DNA from: Campanula takesimana
Taxonomy: Eukaryota > Streptophyta > Magnoliopsida > Asterales > Campanulaceae
DNA length: 64,000 bases
Assembly (NCBI GenBank): GCA_026119855.1
Contig: JAOWBW010001634.1
Location: 62,001-126,000, forward strand
Reading direction: 5' to 3'
The notes below the pieces were generated by a model, which saw only the letters and a list, made by a program, of their open reading frames with translations, searched no databases and was not told the DNA's origin. Positions 9,661 through 20,578 of this stretch are shown piece after piece (positions within the stretch are counted from its first letter, which is position 1; the number at the start of each line of letters is the position of its first letter). A program made the position numbers and the translations under genes.

Positions 9661-11084
9661 ATCCATCCGAATCGACGGGATGGGGACTTAAGGTATCTTT
9701 TTGGAGGAAACATGCAAGGGCATTTTATTTGGGAGAGAGTACCTTTATGTTGGTAAGCTCTTTAAGCAATGTATCATGAAATGGGAGGAAGCCCTTGCTT
9801 GACAGAACATAAATGTTTAGCTCTTTCCTTAGATGAAGAAAAGAAGACTTGTCGAGACATTTGAAATTTTCCTTAGTTAAGATTATCAAAATGATTGCTT
9901 GAATGGACCATGTTTATTATTAAGTCAAGATTATAACAAGCAATTAGCCTTAACATGTATAAATGTTGTGATCAATTGAGATTAAGATTCGATCAATGGC
10001 AAGATCGGAAGAATAAGGTGTATCTGGGAAATCGGTCATTGATGGGACCGAGGGAAGAGAACTTGATCATTTTGAGAGGATCAAGATTTGATGGTTTTGT
10101 TTCATGTTATGACCGGACCCGAAGGTTGCCTACGTTCCTCTCAGTTTGAGGAGCTCAGGTCACCGTAGTTCGGTGGTGGATCGTCTTTTGTTGAAGTTGG
10201 AGTCCTTTTGAAGGATGTTGTTGCTTTGTCGATGTGGATCGCTTTGCTTCCTTGGGATGTTCTTTGAGGTGGACTTTTGCAGTGAACTTGGTGAGATTTT
10301 GAGGCAGACTTCCTCTTCGCATATATTCATCTCCTTTCCTTCTTTCCATACATTCATTTCCGTTCCCTCTTCTCATTTCATTTTTATTTTATTTTATTTT
10401 TAGGGAGAAGGGAAACATTAGCTCCAACTTGCTATCTTGGACATTGGCTCATTTGTAGCCCCTTGGTGGAATATCCGTCACTTCTAGCTTTGACTTTGAA
10501 GATCCGGGAAGTCCTTTGCTTGGTTGCGCATGTGCGATCACGGTTGAATCTGGGTGGTTTTGAGCAACAACATCCTTTCCTTTTCATTGTCTTGGGATGC
10601 CTTTGATGTGCATCAAGAATTAGTATAGGAAAGGTGTATCGGGTTGTGTATCGGGAAATGTGTATCATGGGTTGTGTATAGAGGAAGGCTTGCCATTAAT
10701 GGTTTTTTCATGCCAATTGATCACAACATTTATTCACATCAAAGTTAATTGTTTGCACTTAGCATTTTTCATTTGTGTTAGGTCCATTCGTCCTTAATGA
10801 GTCGTCATTGACTAGTATGCTTAGAAGTCAATTTATCATTTTGGGGACGTAACAATCAATCGATAATAACAAGCAAGGCAATTTTAAGAGTATATTTCAA
10901 ATAATGTCTCAAGTCGAGAGAGAAGAGAAGGAAAATGAATCTTTTATTTAGATAACTTTATACATACATATCCCAAGTGTGGACCTTTGTAAAAATAAAA
11001 AGACACAGTCCAGGACGGACCTTGGTGAAAATCTAGAACTTTATACATACATGTCCCAATTTTCACCTCATTATTGTGAATAAA
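9661..11084. other. Non-coding DNA continuing the tandem-repeat block
   Basis: No supported gene. 10120-10170 (tgcctacgttcctc...cgtagttc) resembles 7845-7893 (tcatacgtatccct...cgtagttc). Such a pair of spaced motifs suggests that both belong to one type of element. A short gtgtatcggg-type repeat lies at 10625-10680. The block ends at the proposed Helitron left end. Confidence 0.4.
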
Positions 11085-11302
11085 TCTATACTATAGTATT
11101 TTTAAAGTTGGTGAAACTTACCTTGGGAAAAAATGGGTTTATCTTGATTTAGAGGATGCCATGTAATATGACTTTTGGAATCATAGAGGCTTTTGGCATT
11201 CTCCTACCTAGGTAAAAATAATAGGTAATATCCATAGGTATGATAGTAGGTACTTTAGTGATTCTATAAGAAGATAAAAAGAGATTCATATTTAATAGAA
11301 TA

Positions 11303-11376
11303 TGTACTCTTATATATAGAGTATTAGACTAGGTAGACATATACTTTTATATATAGAGTATTAGACTAGGTATGGT
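11303..11376. repeat. 38-bp direct duplication
   Basis: tatatatagagtattagact with flanks is present twice in tandem, with two or three differences. Confidence 0.85.
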
Positions 11377-12269
11377 TTGGATGCATTAAAAAACAATTCA
11401 TTAAGAAGTGACTTTTTAGTTTTTGACTATTCAAATTTTTATAATTCAATGGCTTTGATCCTTTCATGTATTCCAAGAGACAACATATTATTCAAAACCA
11501 TTGAATTATGATGGAATTCTTAAAGTTTAAAGTATCAAGTGAACTTGAAATCATAGAAAATGAAAAGATAAGATGAACCATTGTAATAAATAATGCTAAA
11601 ATCTAAAAAGTCTTTGACTTACATTTTATTAATATGACTTGCATTTATGCTAACATATAAAAAGCCTCTAACTTACATATTATTAATATGACTTGCATTC
11701 ATGATCTCATAAGTTGTAAGACTCTTCAACTTTAAAGACTACTACAAAAATATAAAAACCAAACATTTATTTACCAAATAGTACTTTTAAGCTCTCAACT
11801 CTACCAAAAAAGACACCTTTCTCATTTTAGATGAAAGGATAATTTCATTGTTCATACTTTTCTATACATAAATGAAGCCAATGGGAAGAAGACGACGCAA
11901 TAATTTATCAACCCTCCATATCGGTAATATTATATTCTATTTCAATATTTCATGCATTATATACTAATTATTGTATTTGTTGTTATATTAATTTTTGTAG
12001 GTATTCCTTCAAAAGAAATTGCTAAAAACAAATCGTTCTATGAAGCGTGCTTATTTGATGAGTAAAAAAAATGAAGTTCAAATTTACAAGCAAAAGAGAA
12101 GGAAGGAACAAGCATGTCGAAAGATGGACGAGAAACTTTTTGGACAATCAGGTTTGAAGTCAGGTTTCTTTCATATAACTAAAGTCTCTTGCAGAGTTTA
12201 AGAATAATATTCGTAATAAAATTTGGGAAATTTGGGTGGTTAACCTATACACACAAGCAGCACATACAA

Positions 12270-12280
12270 CACACACACAC

Positions 12281-12332
<52 letters not shown>

Positions 12333-12333
12333 T
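12270..12333. repeat. AC/AT microsatellite
   Basis: (AC)n runs into a long (AT)n tract and back to (AC)n. Confidence 0.97.
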
Positions 12334-12987
12334 GAACACACATGCAATTTTCCATATCCTCAAACTTTTATTTTGTTTACAGATTCATCAATGCGTACAT
12401 CATAATTGATGAATAGTTCCAGGAAAAGAAATTTACTATTGGATAATGAAATTGGTACCGCATCCAATTACAATGTTAGGACATCAGGTATGTTGAATTT
12501 GTTAATTTAGTAGAGTATGTAAAATTGTTGTAGTTAATTACTAAGATTTAGTTAATTACAAAGATTTAAAGAAAACTACAATAGCTATTGTATCTAACAT
12601 ATCAATTCGGACGGAAGGAGTATATAGGTAGTTAGGGCTAAGTAGTAAGCAACGGGTCTTCATTTCATAACTTTTCATAGCTTCTCACATATGTGACTGA
12701 GTGTATATATTAAATATTTTACAAAAACATACCCGCATTCCTATGACTATTCAGTAATTTAGGAGAGAAATTTACTTTCATCAGTAATTAAACTTAGGAG
12801 AAATTCAAAACGAAAATTATTAACAAAAAGATTGGGATGGAAGGAGTATAACTAACAAATCCAGATTAACCTTCAAATAAATTATTTAAATTTCATTATC
12901 AAATAATTTTAGCAATAACATGATCTTTTAAAAAAGTAAAAAATGAGACAATTTAAATTCACAATAATGTCATTAGATGTTATAGCT

Positions 12988-13004
12988 CCCGTGCGGAGCA
13001 CGGG
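12988..13004 (+). other. Helitron 3' terminal hairpin
   Basis: CCCGTGC-gga-GCACGGG, perfect 7-bp stem, lying just inside the cttg end. In Helitrons this hairpin marks the end of rolling-circle transfer. Confidence 0.65.
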
Positions 13005-13016
13005 TTTATTTTCTTG

Positions 13017-13496
13017 TTAATTATATTCTTATTAGGAATCTACTTTCCTAATTCTTGAATAATTCTTCAAACAAATAGAGTACCAAATATTTAGGCTGGA
13101 AGGAGTCCTAATTCCATTTAACAAACCATAGAAAAACACATCACTTTCTCAAACCAAAGTCAACCTATCTTTCTTACATGTTTCATATGCCTAAAAGAAC
13201 AAACTTCTTGGCGCAACCCAACATGCACGGTCGCGCTCTATTCTTAGCACAACTGTGCCACTGAATGTTGGCCAAGTTGACTTTTTTTGTTGCACGACTG
13301 TGCCTCTCAAAGAACACGGTCGTGCATCTCAAAGAGCACGGCCCTGCATCTCAAAGAGAAAGGTCGTGCAACCCCTGCTCTAGTGTTTTCTAGTTGTTTC
13401 TCCTTTTATTTGCCAGTTCAAATCCCATGAATTATCTCGATTTGTCGCGTACATATCCTTAACCAAAATGCCATTGATTCAAAGGCATATTCCCAA
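13017..13496. other. Flank with reiterated 'cacggtcgtgca' words
   Basis: No gene. 13220-13375 contains several variants of cacggtcgtgca separated by ctcaaaga, the same type of GC-rich word cluster seen in LTRs elsewhere in the window. It may therefore be a piece of an unrecognised LTR. The last five bases (cccaa) would be one target-site copy of the element starting at 13497. Confidence 0.4.
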
Positions 13497-15645
13497 TGTC
13501 GCGACCCCGACCCCGCGGGCCCGGAGTACGCGAGCTGGACGTCGACTCTAACAATAAACTCTAAAATAATGAGGATAAAAATTTCCTTTTATACCAAAAG
13601 ATGATAACACAAAGTTTTGAAATCCAACTTGAACAACAAAATATAAACTAGTGTGAGCTCCATAAGCTCCATAAGCTTACACCCAAAATAATAAAATATA
13701 CAAATTCTTATGACGTCAAGTTTGGTACAACTATTCCCAAAAAAGGTTACACATTTATATAATGTAAACCCACCAATAACAACTTGCCCCAAAAGCTCAA
13801 CCCTCGCGACGTCCTCCTCGTGATCAGCGAGTCTAATCCTTTCCTCCCGGGGGGGGGGGTTAAGGAAAAACAAAGATAAAAGAAAGGGGGTGAGATAAAT
13901 CTCAATAAGTTACTAATGCAACTATATGACATGCTATGATGCAATAATCAATAATAAATCACATAGCACATAGCAATTATCATTTAACAGATAGCAGCGG
14001 AAATAAACAATTAACAAACGATATTAGCCAAGGTTTCCCAACTGATAGAACCAAATAAAGGTCGCTGCGCAGCTTCAACAATCAACAATCAACATCTTCA
14101 TAGTAGCATTAAAGCTGAAGAGAAAACCCCCGGTACCGGAACCAATAACAAAGTAACGTGCCACAAAGGGCGGGAGCCATGCCACAAAGTCATGCTCCAA
14201 AACGTGTAGCTAGAATACTCACAAAAGGAGCTAGATCATCCCATCCAAGGCCAATCTGGATGGGGAAAGAAGGACCAATGGGCGATGCTATACTGGACTT
14301 GGCTTGTGCCATTATAGCATTATCCATTGCCTGACCCGATACACAAATAACCAGCTGGACTTTCAAATAAAGGCTAAGTAATAAAATACTAGCACGATAA
14401 ACAACTAATGATTCCAAAGTAGGGAACCATTCCAAACAAATCACCAATACGGTGCATCAATCCAACAATACATCAAAAAGATGTTCCAACAAACCCAAAC
14501 CATTTTTAATCGAATTTAATAACACCATCGATCACAAAGGGATCATTCTCGAACACTAAAGTGTTCCACAACATTAACTTAAGTCAACTAGGGTGATACT
14601 TCGAGCCTATATCGGGCTTGGACCTTAAAACAATTCAAAAACAAAGATACTCAGAACAGCTGGTATGCACGGTCGCCCATAGCCAGTCCGGGCGGTCGCC
14701 CAAAACCCAAACCCACTGCCCAAACCAACTGACTTCATGGGCGGTCGCCCAACCCAAAAGTGGCGGTCGCCCACTCACTTTTAATCCAATTCTCCGGATC
14801 AACTGATCTCATGGCGGTCGCCCGAACCACCCATGGGCGGTCGCCCACGCACCCAGGTCACCGGAAAACGGCAAGAACCAACTGGGTTTCTCTCATAATT
14901 CTTACCCAAACAACATAACTCAACCCAATGCTTCCAATAGGTATACTAAGGTACCCAAACACCCTATATACCTAAAACAACTCATAAAACATCATTTAGA
15001 CCACTCAATTCAATGGATGATTCAAACATCAAAACTTCACAAAATGGAATAAAATGCAAATCATCTCAAAATCAACCAAAGAAGCAATAAATGGAAATCA
15101 TAGTATCATCTAAGCATAGGATGAACATTTTAGCATAAATGGGGAAAGTAACTTACCCGGATTTTCTCAAAGTTGACGGAATTCAAATATTTTTTGTTCT
15201 GCGCGATCCTATCGACGATCTAAACACATTTCATAAAATGAGCACTAAGAAAAGATGAGAGGAAGAGGAAGAAAATGAAGAGAGAAGGGAGAGAAGAATT
15301 CTTACCTTTCTTGGAGAGAGAGAGAAAGAAACTGGGAAATGAGGGAGAGGGTGAGGGAGAAGGAAGAGTAGGGAGGGAGTAGGGAGATGATGAGTTTTTC
15401 AAAAACTTACACTTAGACCCCCTCCTCTAACTACCCAACTCTAATACTTCCTACTAACAACTAAGACCAAATAATACTACACTAGCATAAATGACCCAAA
15501 TAAAATGCTAGACATAATTTATTATGAAACATAAGATGCACACATAATTATTAATTAAATAATATTTTAAACAATTAAATAAGAAATAAATAAATAATTA
15601 AATATTTATTATTAGAAAATAGAGACGGGTTTTCGGGTCGTGACA
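13497..15645 (-). repeat. 3' LTR of truncated Tekay-like element
   Basis: 2.15 kb. On the minus strand it starts TGTCACGACCC and ends GGTCGCGACA, like the LTRs at 38516 and 45339. 14668-14852 is the reverse complement of the cluster of tgggcgaccgccca words found in those LTRs. A C-run at about 13849-13858 corresponds to homopolymers in the other copies. Confidence 0.92.
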
Positions 15646-15663
15646 TTCACTCCCCCTTAAGAA
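15646..15663 (-). other. Polypurine tract
   Basis: The reverse complement reads cttaagggggagtgaa, directly before the LTR start TGTCACG. Confidence 0.8.
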
Positions 15664-15678
15664 AATTCGACCCGAATT

Positions 15679-16850
15679 TTAACGAGACTTACCCGAATTA
15701 AAAAGCCACGGATATTTCCTCTCTATCTCATCGCGAAGCTCCCACGTCGATTCCTCAACATTGTGATTCCTCCAAAGAACTCTAACCAACGGAATGATTT
15801 TGTTCCTCAACTCTTGGACTTTGGCATTGAGAATCCGAACCGGCCGTTCCTCGTAGGTCATATCAGGCCCTATATCCTCCGGTACCCTCGGTAACACGTG
15901 AGATGGATCATGAACATACTTCCGAAGCATAGAAACGTGAAAAACATTATGTAACCGGTCCAAAGAAGATGGTAACGCAAGACGGTAAGCTAGAAGTCCC
16001 ACTTTCCCCAAAATCTCAAACGGTCCAACAAACCTCGGAGCCAATTTACCCTTCTTCCGAACCTTCGGATGCCCACTTTCGGAGATACCTTTAAGAACAC
16101 GAAGTCTCCGGTCTGAAAACTAAGATCTCGTCTTCGATGATCGGCGTAGCTCTTCTGTCGACTCTGGGCCGTCTTCAATCGATCCCGAATAATTTTAACC
16201 TTTTCCACCGAGTCCTGAACCATGTCAACACCCCAAAGTTTTGCTTCCCCAACCTCGTCCCAACAAATAGGTGACCGACATTTCCTCCCAAACAAAGCCT
16301 CATACGGTGCCATCTGTATACTCGACTGATAACTATTATTATAGGCGAACTCTGCAATCGGTAGATGTGTATCCCACGCATCTGGAAAGTCAACTGTGCA
16401 AGCCCGTAACATATCCTCGAGAATCTGAATGGTTCTCTCAGACTGACCGTCAGTCTGAGGATGAAATGCTATGCTAAACCTCAAATCGGTACCCAAAGCC
16501 TTCTGCAACGCTTGCCAAAATCGGGATGTAAACCTGGGATCTTTGTCTGACACAATACTAACTGGAACACCATGTAATCTGACAATCTCATGAATATACA
16601 AATTCGCAAGTTTCTCCATCGAATAGGAAATGTCAATGGGTAAGAAATGAGAAGATTTAGTCAATCTGTCCACAATCACCCAAACTGCATTGAACCTCCT
16701 TCGAGTCCTGGGTAGTCCGGTTACAAAATCCATCGTAATGTGTTCCCACTTCCACTCGGGTATCTCAAGAGGATGAAGTAGACCTGCGGGTCTCTGATGC
16801 TCTGCTTTAACTTGTTGACAGGTCAAAACACTTCGATACATAATCTGCAA
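15679..16850 (-). pseudogene. Tekay-like integrase with C-terminal chromodomain-type region
   Basis: Core motifs are TMDFVTGLPRTRR (first D), VSDKDPRFTSRFW (second D) and HPQTDGQSERTIQ (E). After the core, FVFLKVSPKVGIRRFG leads into a frameshift near 16045, and the 121-codon frame beyond it carries LHNVFHVSMLRKYV and VRVLWRNHNVEESTWELRD, a chromodomain-like end typical of Tekay/Del chromoviruses. Such a tail guides integration into heterochromatin. Another frameshift near 16815-16850 separates it from the zinc-binding N-terminus. Confidence 0.9.
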
Positions 16851-18287
16851 TTTCCCTCTTCATGTTAATCCACCAAAATTGCTGTTTTAAATCCTGATAC
16901 ATCTTCGTACTCCCGGGATGAATGGTATACCGGGATTTGTGACCCTCATCAAGAACTCGCTGTTTAATCCCACCGATATCCGGCACAAACAATCTGCTAC
17001 GGTAAGTCAACACTCCCTCGGAGTCAAGCTGGAAGTCCACATACTGTCTATCCCGAGCATTATCCATAATCTTCCTCAATTCTGGGTCCTCCTTCTGAGT
17101 ATCCTTTATTTGTTGAATTAATGTGGGAAATACATTAAGGTTCACAAAAATAACTCCACGCCTCGACTCTTGGGGACGCCAATATCGAGCATCCTCTAGC
17201 AATTTCCATTCACGAATCATCATTGATGCCACATAAGACTTTCGATTGATCGCATCAGCTACCACATTTGCCTTGCCCGGATGGTACGAAATGGTGCAAT
17301 CATAATCCTTTAAAAGCTCCATCCACCTACGCTGACGGTTATTCAATTCCTTTTGAGAGAAGAGGTATTTCAAACTCTTGTGATCGGTGAAAATCTCAAA
17401 CTTCGCTCCATATAGGTAATGCTTCCACTTATGCAACGCAAAGACTATCGCAGCTAACTCCATATCATGAGTAGGGTAATTCTGTTCACTAGGGGTTAAC
17501 TTCCTCGAAGCGTAAGCAATTACTTTCCCATTCTGCATCAAAACACAACCCAAACCCTCTTTCAAAGCATCACTGTAAATCACTAAGTCGTCATTTCCAT
17601 TGGTAACGCAAGAATAGGAGCCGTAGTTAATCTCTTCTTTAATTCATCAAAGCTACTTTTGACATTTTTCACTTCACACAAACGGTACATCCTTCCGGGT
17701 CAACAGAGTCATCGGAGTAGCAATCCTCGAAAACCCTTCTATGAACCTTCTGTAATACCCGGCTAAACCCCGAAAACTTCTGATCTCGGTCACTGTCTCG
17801 GGTCTCTTCCAATCCACTATGGCCTCTATCTTTGAAGGATCTACCGAAATCCCATCTTTCGAAATAACATGACCCAGAAATGAAACCTTCTCGAGCCAAA
17901 ATTCGCATTTACTAAAATTCGCAAACAACTGCTCCCTCGCAAGAATGGATAAAACTGTCCTCAAGTGATGCTCGTGCTCCTCTCGAGATTTAGAGTAGAC
18001 AAGAATGTCGTCGATGAAGACCACCATAAATGAGTCAAGATAAGGATGGAAAACCCGGTTCATCAAATCCATAAATACGGCAGGCGCGTTAGTCAACCCA
18101 AACGGCATAACCAAGAACTCGTAATGACCATAACGAGTGCGAAAGGCAGTCTTCGGAATATCCTCCGATCGAATCTTCAACTGATGGTACCCACTCCTCA
18201 AATCAAGTTTAGAGAACACACGGACCCTTGAAGCTGATCAAATAAATCATCAATGTGAGGTAGAGGATACTTGTTCTTCACTGTAAC
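16807..18287 (-). pseudogene. Tekay-like RT (partial) and RNase H
   Basis: It opens in RT at KLDLRSGYHQLKI and shows the active-site box FIDDILVYS (about 17995-18020), then the RNase H start MIYSDALKEGLGCVL and TDHKSLKYLFSQ. Next come the spacer and integrase HHCC start (HKSRYTIHPGSTKMYQ). Defects: VPFV followed by TGA where the sister copy has TGG (near 17670), a frameshift near 17590-17610, and loss of all sequence upstream of 18287 through the Tat insertion. Confidence 0.9.
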
Positions 18288-18637
18288 TGTAGACACCCCG
18301 CCTTGGACCGCTCACCCTGATTGCACATTTGATTCTGTGTTTCTCCCCATTATAAGTGTTTCTCGTTAGTTTCTGTCACTTCCGTTAAGTTCCTGACTGA
18401 CTTTTTAAGTCTAGAGACTAAACTGAATGACAAGGCTGACTTTCTAGTCCATTCTGTCAAAATTGCCTTCTCTGAGTCGCGCGCCTCCCGCCCCCCCAAA
18501 AGCAGGAAGCGCGCGCCTCTGGGCGTCGGTTACAGATTTCTGGCCAGGATTCCCTCCCTTGCTCAATTTACAAGATTTTGTCTCGGAAGGATTTCTTGGT
18601 GACTGAGTTTTGGCACCAAAAACACCCATCTTTCACC

Positions 18638-18645
18638 TATAAAAA
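18638..18645 (+). promoter_or_regulatory. TATA box of Tat LTR
   Basis: cacctataaaaacctctc, the classical plant LTR core promoter, about 100 bp downstream of the GC-rich word cluster. Confidence 0.7.
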
Positions 18646-19010
18646 CCTCTCTTTACCTCCATTTTTAAGGATCGAAAAATCATCGGAAAACCCGATCGAA
18701 AACTAGACAAAAAATCACTTTCTAAAGGTTCTCCAAGGATCTCATCAAGCAACTTTGAAGTTCTTCAAATTGTAGTAAAAGTCCATCTTTTCCTTTCTTT
18801 TCTATTTCATCTCCTCTCTCTCTTTTACTTTAATCAAATGTGCAATCACCCAAATCATTTTGGGACATGACCCTAATGATCACCCCATCTCATTGAGGTT
18901 GATTAAGGGTTCTCTCCTACATTCCAAATCATATTTTAAACCCCCCTTTTTATGACTTAAAGAAGAAGAAGAAGAACATTTTCATTCATGTAGATTTTGA
19001 TCAAGCAAGA

Positions 19011-19056
19011 CCAACTTAAGTTGGGCGAGATGGGTGTTTCGGTACTTCCCATCTCG
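19011..19056 (+). promoter_or_regulatory. Two consecutive conserved hairpins in Tat LTR
   Basis: First, ccaacttaagttgg (19011-19024), a perfect palindrome. Second, CGAGATGGG (19026-19034), a 13-nt loop, and CCCATCTCG (19048-19056), a perfect 9-bp stem. The second Tat-type LTR in the window (49520-49566) has both hairpins at the same place with different but still complementary stems. They lie in the transcribed R/U5 part, so an RNA role (packaging, polyadenylation, cDNA start) is plausible but unproven. Confidence 0.75.
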
Positions 19057-19241
19057 TAACCTAACCCCCGAACCTCAAAACAAAGAATCTCTGTTTTCGT
19101 AATCAAACTTAGGCTACAATCAATAGGTTTTTCTTATGTTCCTCAAAACATAGTTGGCGACTCTAAAAACAAGTTAGACATCCTAGGAGGTACCCGCGCG
19201 TCTGCCAAGTCTAAAGCCGTGGTTTCCCGGGGTATCTACAG

Positions 19242-19259
19242 TGGCGACTCCGCTGGGGA
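19242..19259 (+). other. Primer-binding site of Tat element
   Basis: tggcgactccgctgggga, one base after the LTR end. This is the PBS form found in Tat/Ogre elements and usually read as complementary to tRNA-Arg; the tRNA identity is from memory of the family. Confidence 0.75.
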
Positions 19260-20578
19260 GATATTGAGGGTTAAACTTGCATTCTGATCAAAATCTACAT
19301 CCTTTTCTAGGCATTCTGTTTCCTAATGGGGGAGGCGCGCGCGTCTGCCTTTTAAGCCTAAGGCGCGCGCATCCCGCATCAAGAACCAGAATCGCCCACT
19401 TCTTCATGTTCTTCATCTTCTTCTTCTGTTATTCTGACTAATAACTTCTGCAGGGTTACAATATGAACATAGGACCAGGGCAATCCCCTGAGTCCAAAGT
19501 CTGACATTCTGACAGGTGTGCCCCAGAAGCGCGCGCCTCCCATAAGCATTTCGACATGCGCGCGCGTCCCATATCAGCACTCAGAGGCGCACGCTTCTGG
19601 GTTGATTCCCATAACAGAAACGGGTTTCAGTGACTGAGCAGAACAGTGGGGTGTGGGCACAGTTGCCTGCATCAGACAGAATTGAACCCTCGGACTGTGT
19701 TTAATTTTGTGTTTTTTTATTACCGGTCACACGGTGGATTCGGGAGTTGTAATTTTATGTGCTTATGTGCTTTGTGTGTTTTTCTTTCTTTTCAAAAAAA
19801 ATAAAAAAATAAAAAAAATTTGTCACTTGTTAGACCTCACACTACATGCACATATTCCTATGAACTGCTCACTATCGAGTCGCACAAGTCCAACCCAAAC
19901 CCGCGAGGCCCGTCCTAGAAAGTTTCAAGCTCCACCAGACCTTGGCTCTTTCGAAGTGGTAAACCTCAGCCCGTGGCGTAGTTCAAGACTACATTCCGGG
20001 GGGACCTTTGAGCCTCATATTCAAGCCGAGCACAAACCACACAATTCTAGTTAGGTCTAACACTCCGTGACTCAAGTCGGTTTCCATGTACGAGATTTTC
20101 CCTAAACTAATGTCTTCAAATCATACATGCCAACTTGTTGAAATGGACGCAATAAAAATCCGTCCCCAAAAAGTGGTTATTTTGGACGAAATAAAAATCC
20201 GTCCCGCATGTATGCTTTACTACATTAATTAGTTTAATCCCGATACATGTAGGATTCACAAGCGCGATGGAATCCGATGAGTATGGGGACCGCGAGATGG
20301 TTATATACTAGTGTGACGATTCCATTATTTTCTTAGAAAACCCCAAAAGGGATTCATTCCCTCCGACTTATAAAAAAAAAAAAAAAGAGTCTTTTCTTAT
20401 GTGGTTCGAGTCGTGTGCCCAACTGTGTGTTCTAAGCCTCTTCATGGACCGTAGTGTTACTCAAGACTGACAAGGGCCTCTTCTGCAATATAGGTTCAAT
20501 TGGTACTTACAAAGTCAACCGGGATTCAGCAAATCGGTTAGTCGTGAAGAGATCACTCCACAGCTCCCAACATCAACC
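19260..20578 (+). other. Untranslated leader of Tat element
   Basis: No gene. It carries more GC-rich words (ggcgcgcgcgtctgcc near 19335, gcgcgcgcctcc near 19530, cgcgcgcgtccc near 19560) and A-rich runs at 19794-19818 and 20370-20385. It also has two close copies of gaaataaaaatccgtcc near 20150 and 20190. Confidence 0.6.

Larger units (their letters stand above)
11085..13016 (+). mobile_element. Candidate non-autonomous Helitron
   Basis: The left end tctatactatagtattttta is typical of plant Helitron 5' ends (TC followed by TATA-like sequence). The right end has a perfect 7-bp hairpin (12988-13004) 8 bp before a cttg terminus, close to the usual CTRR. The element sits between A (11084) and T (13017), as Helitrons do, with no target-site duplication. 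It is 1.93 kb and AT-rich, has no RepHel gene, and holds a 38-bp direct duplication, a TA microsatellite and unpaired MITE-like tails near 12611 and 12838. The terminal CTRR has one mismatch, so the exact end is moderately sure. Confidence 0.6.
13497..18287 (-). mobile_element. Tekay-like Ty3/gypsy element, 3' half only
   Basis: It has a 3' LTR (13497-15645), a polypurine tract, and integrase, RNase H and part of RT on the minus strand. The sequence is closely related to the element at 38516-47541. It stops at 18287 inside RT, exactly where a Tat-type LTR begins, after the pentamer gtaac. The missing gag/PR/5' LTR part should lie beyond the right end of that Tat element but is not in the window. 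Several frameshifts and a TGG-to-TGA stop disable what remains. Confidence 0.92.
18288..19240 (+). repeat. 5' LTR of Tat-type element
   Basis: 953 bp with TGTAGACACC...TCTACA ends. It contains GC-rich words (gcgcgcctcc, gcgcgcgcctc) at 18478-18535, a TATA box at 18638 and two conserved hairpins at 19011-19056. The right part is homologous to the LTR fragment at 49082-49722. Confidence 0.85.

Noticed and set aside
12600..12860. MITE from 'ggacggaaggagta' and 'gggatggaaggagta'
   Set aside because: Two right-end-like motifs in the same direction with no left end; could be relics only.
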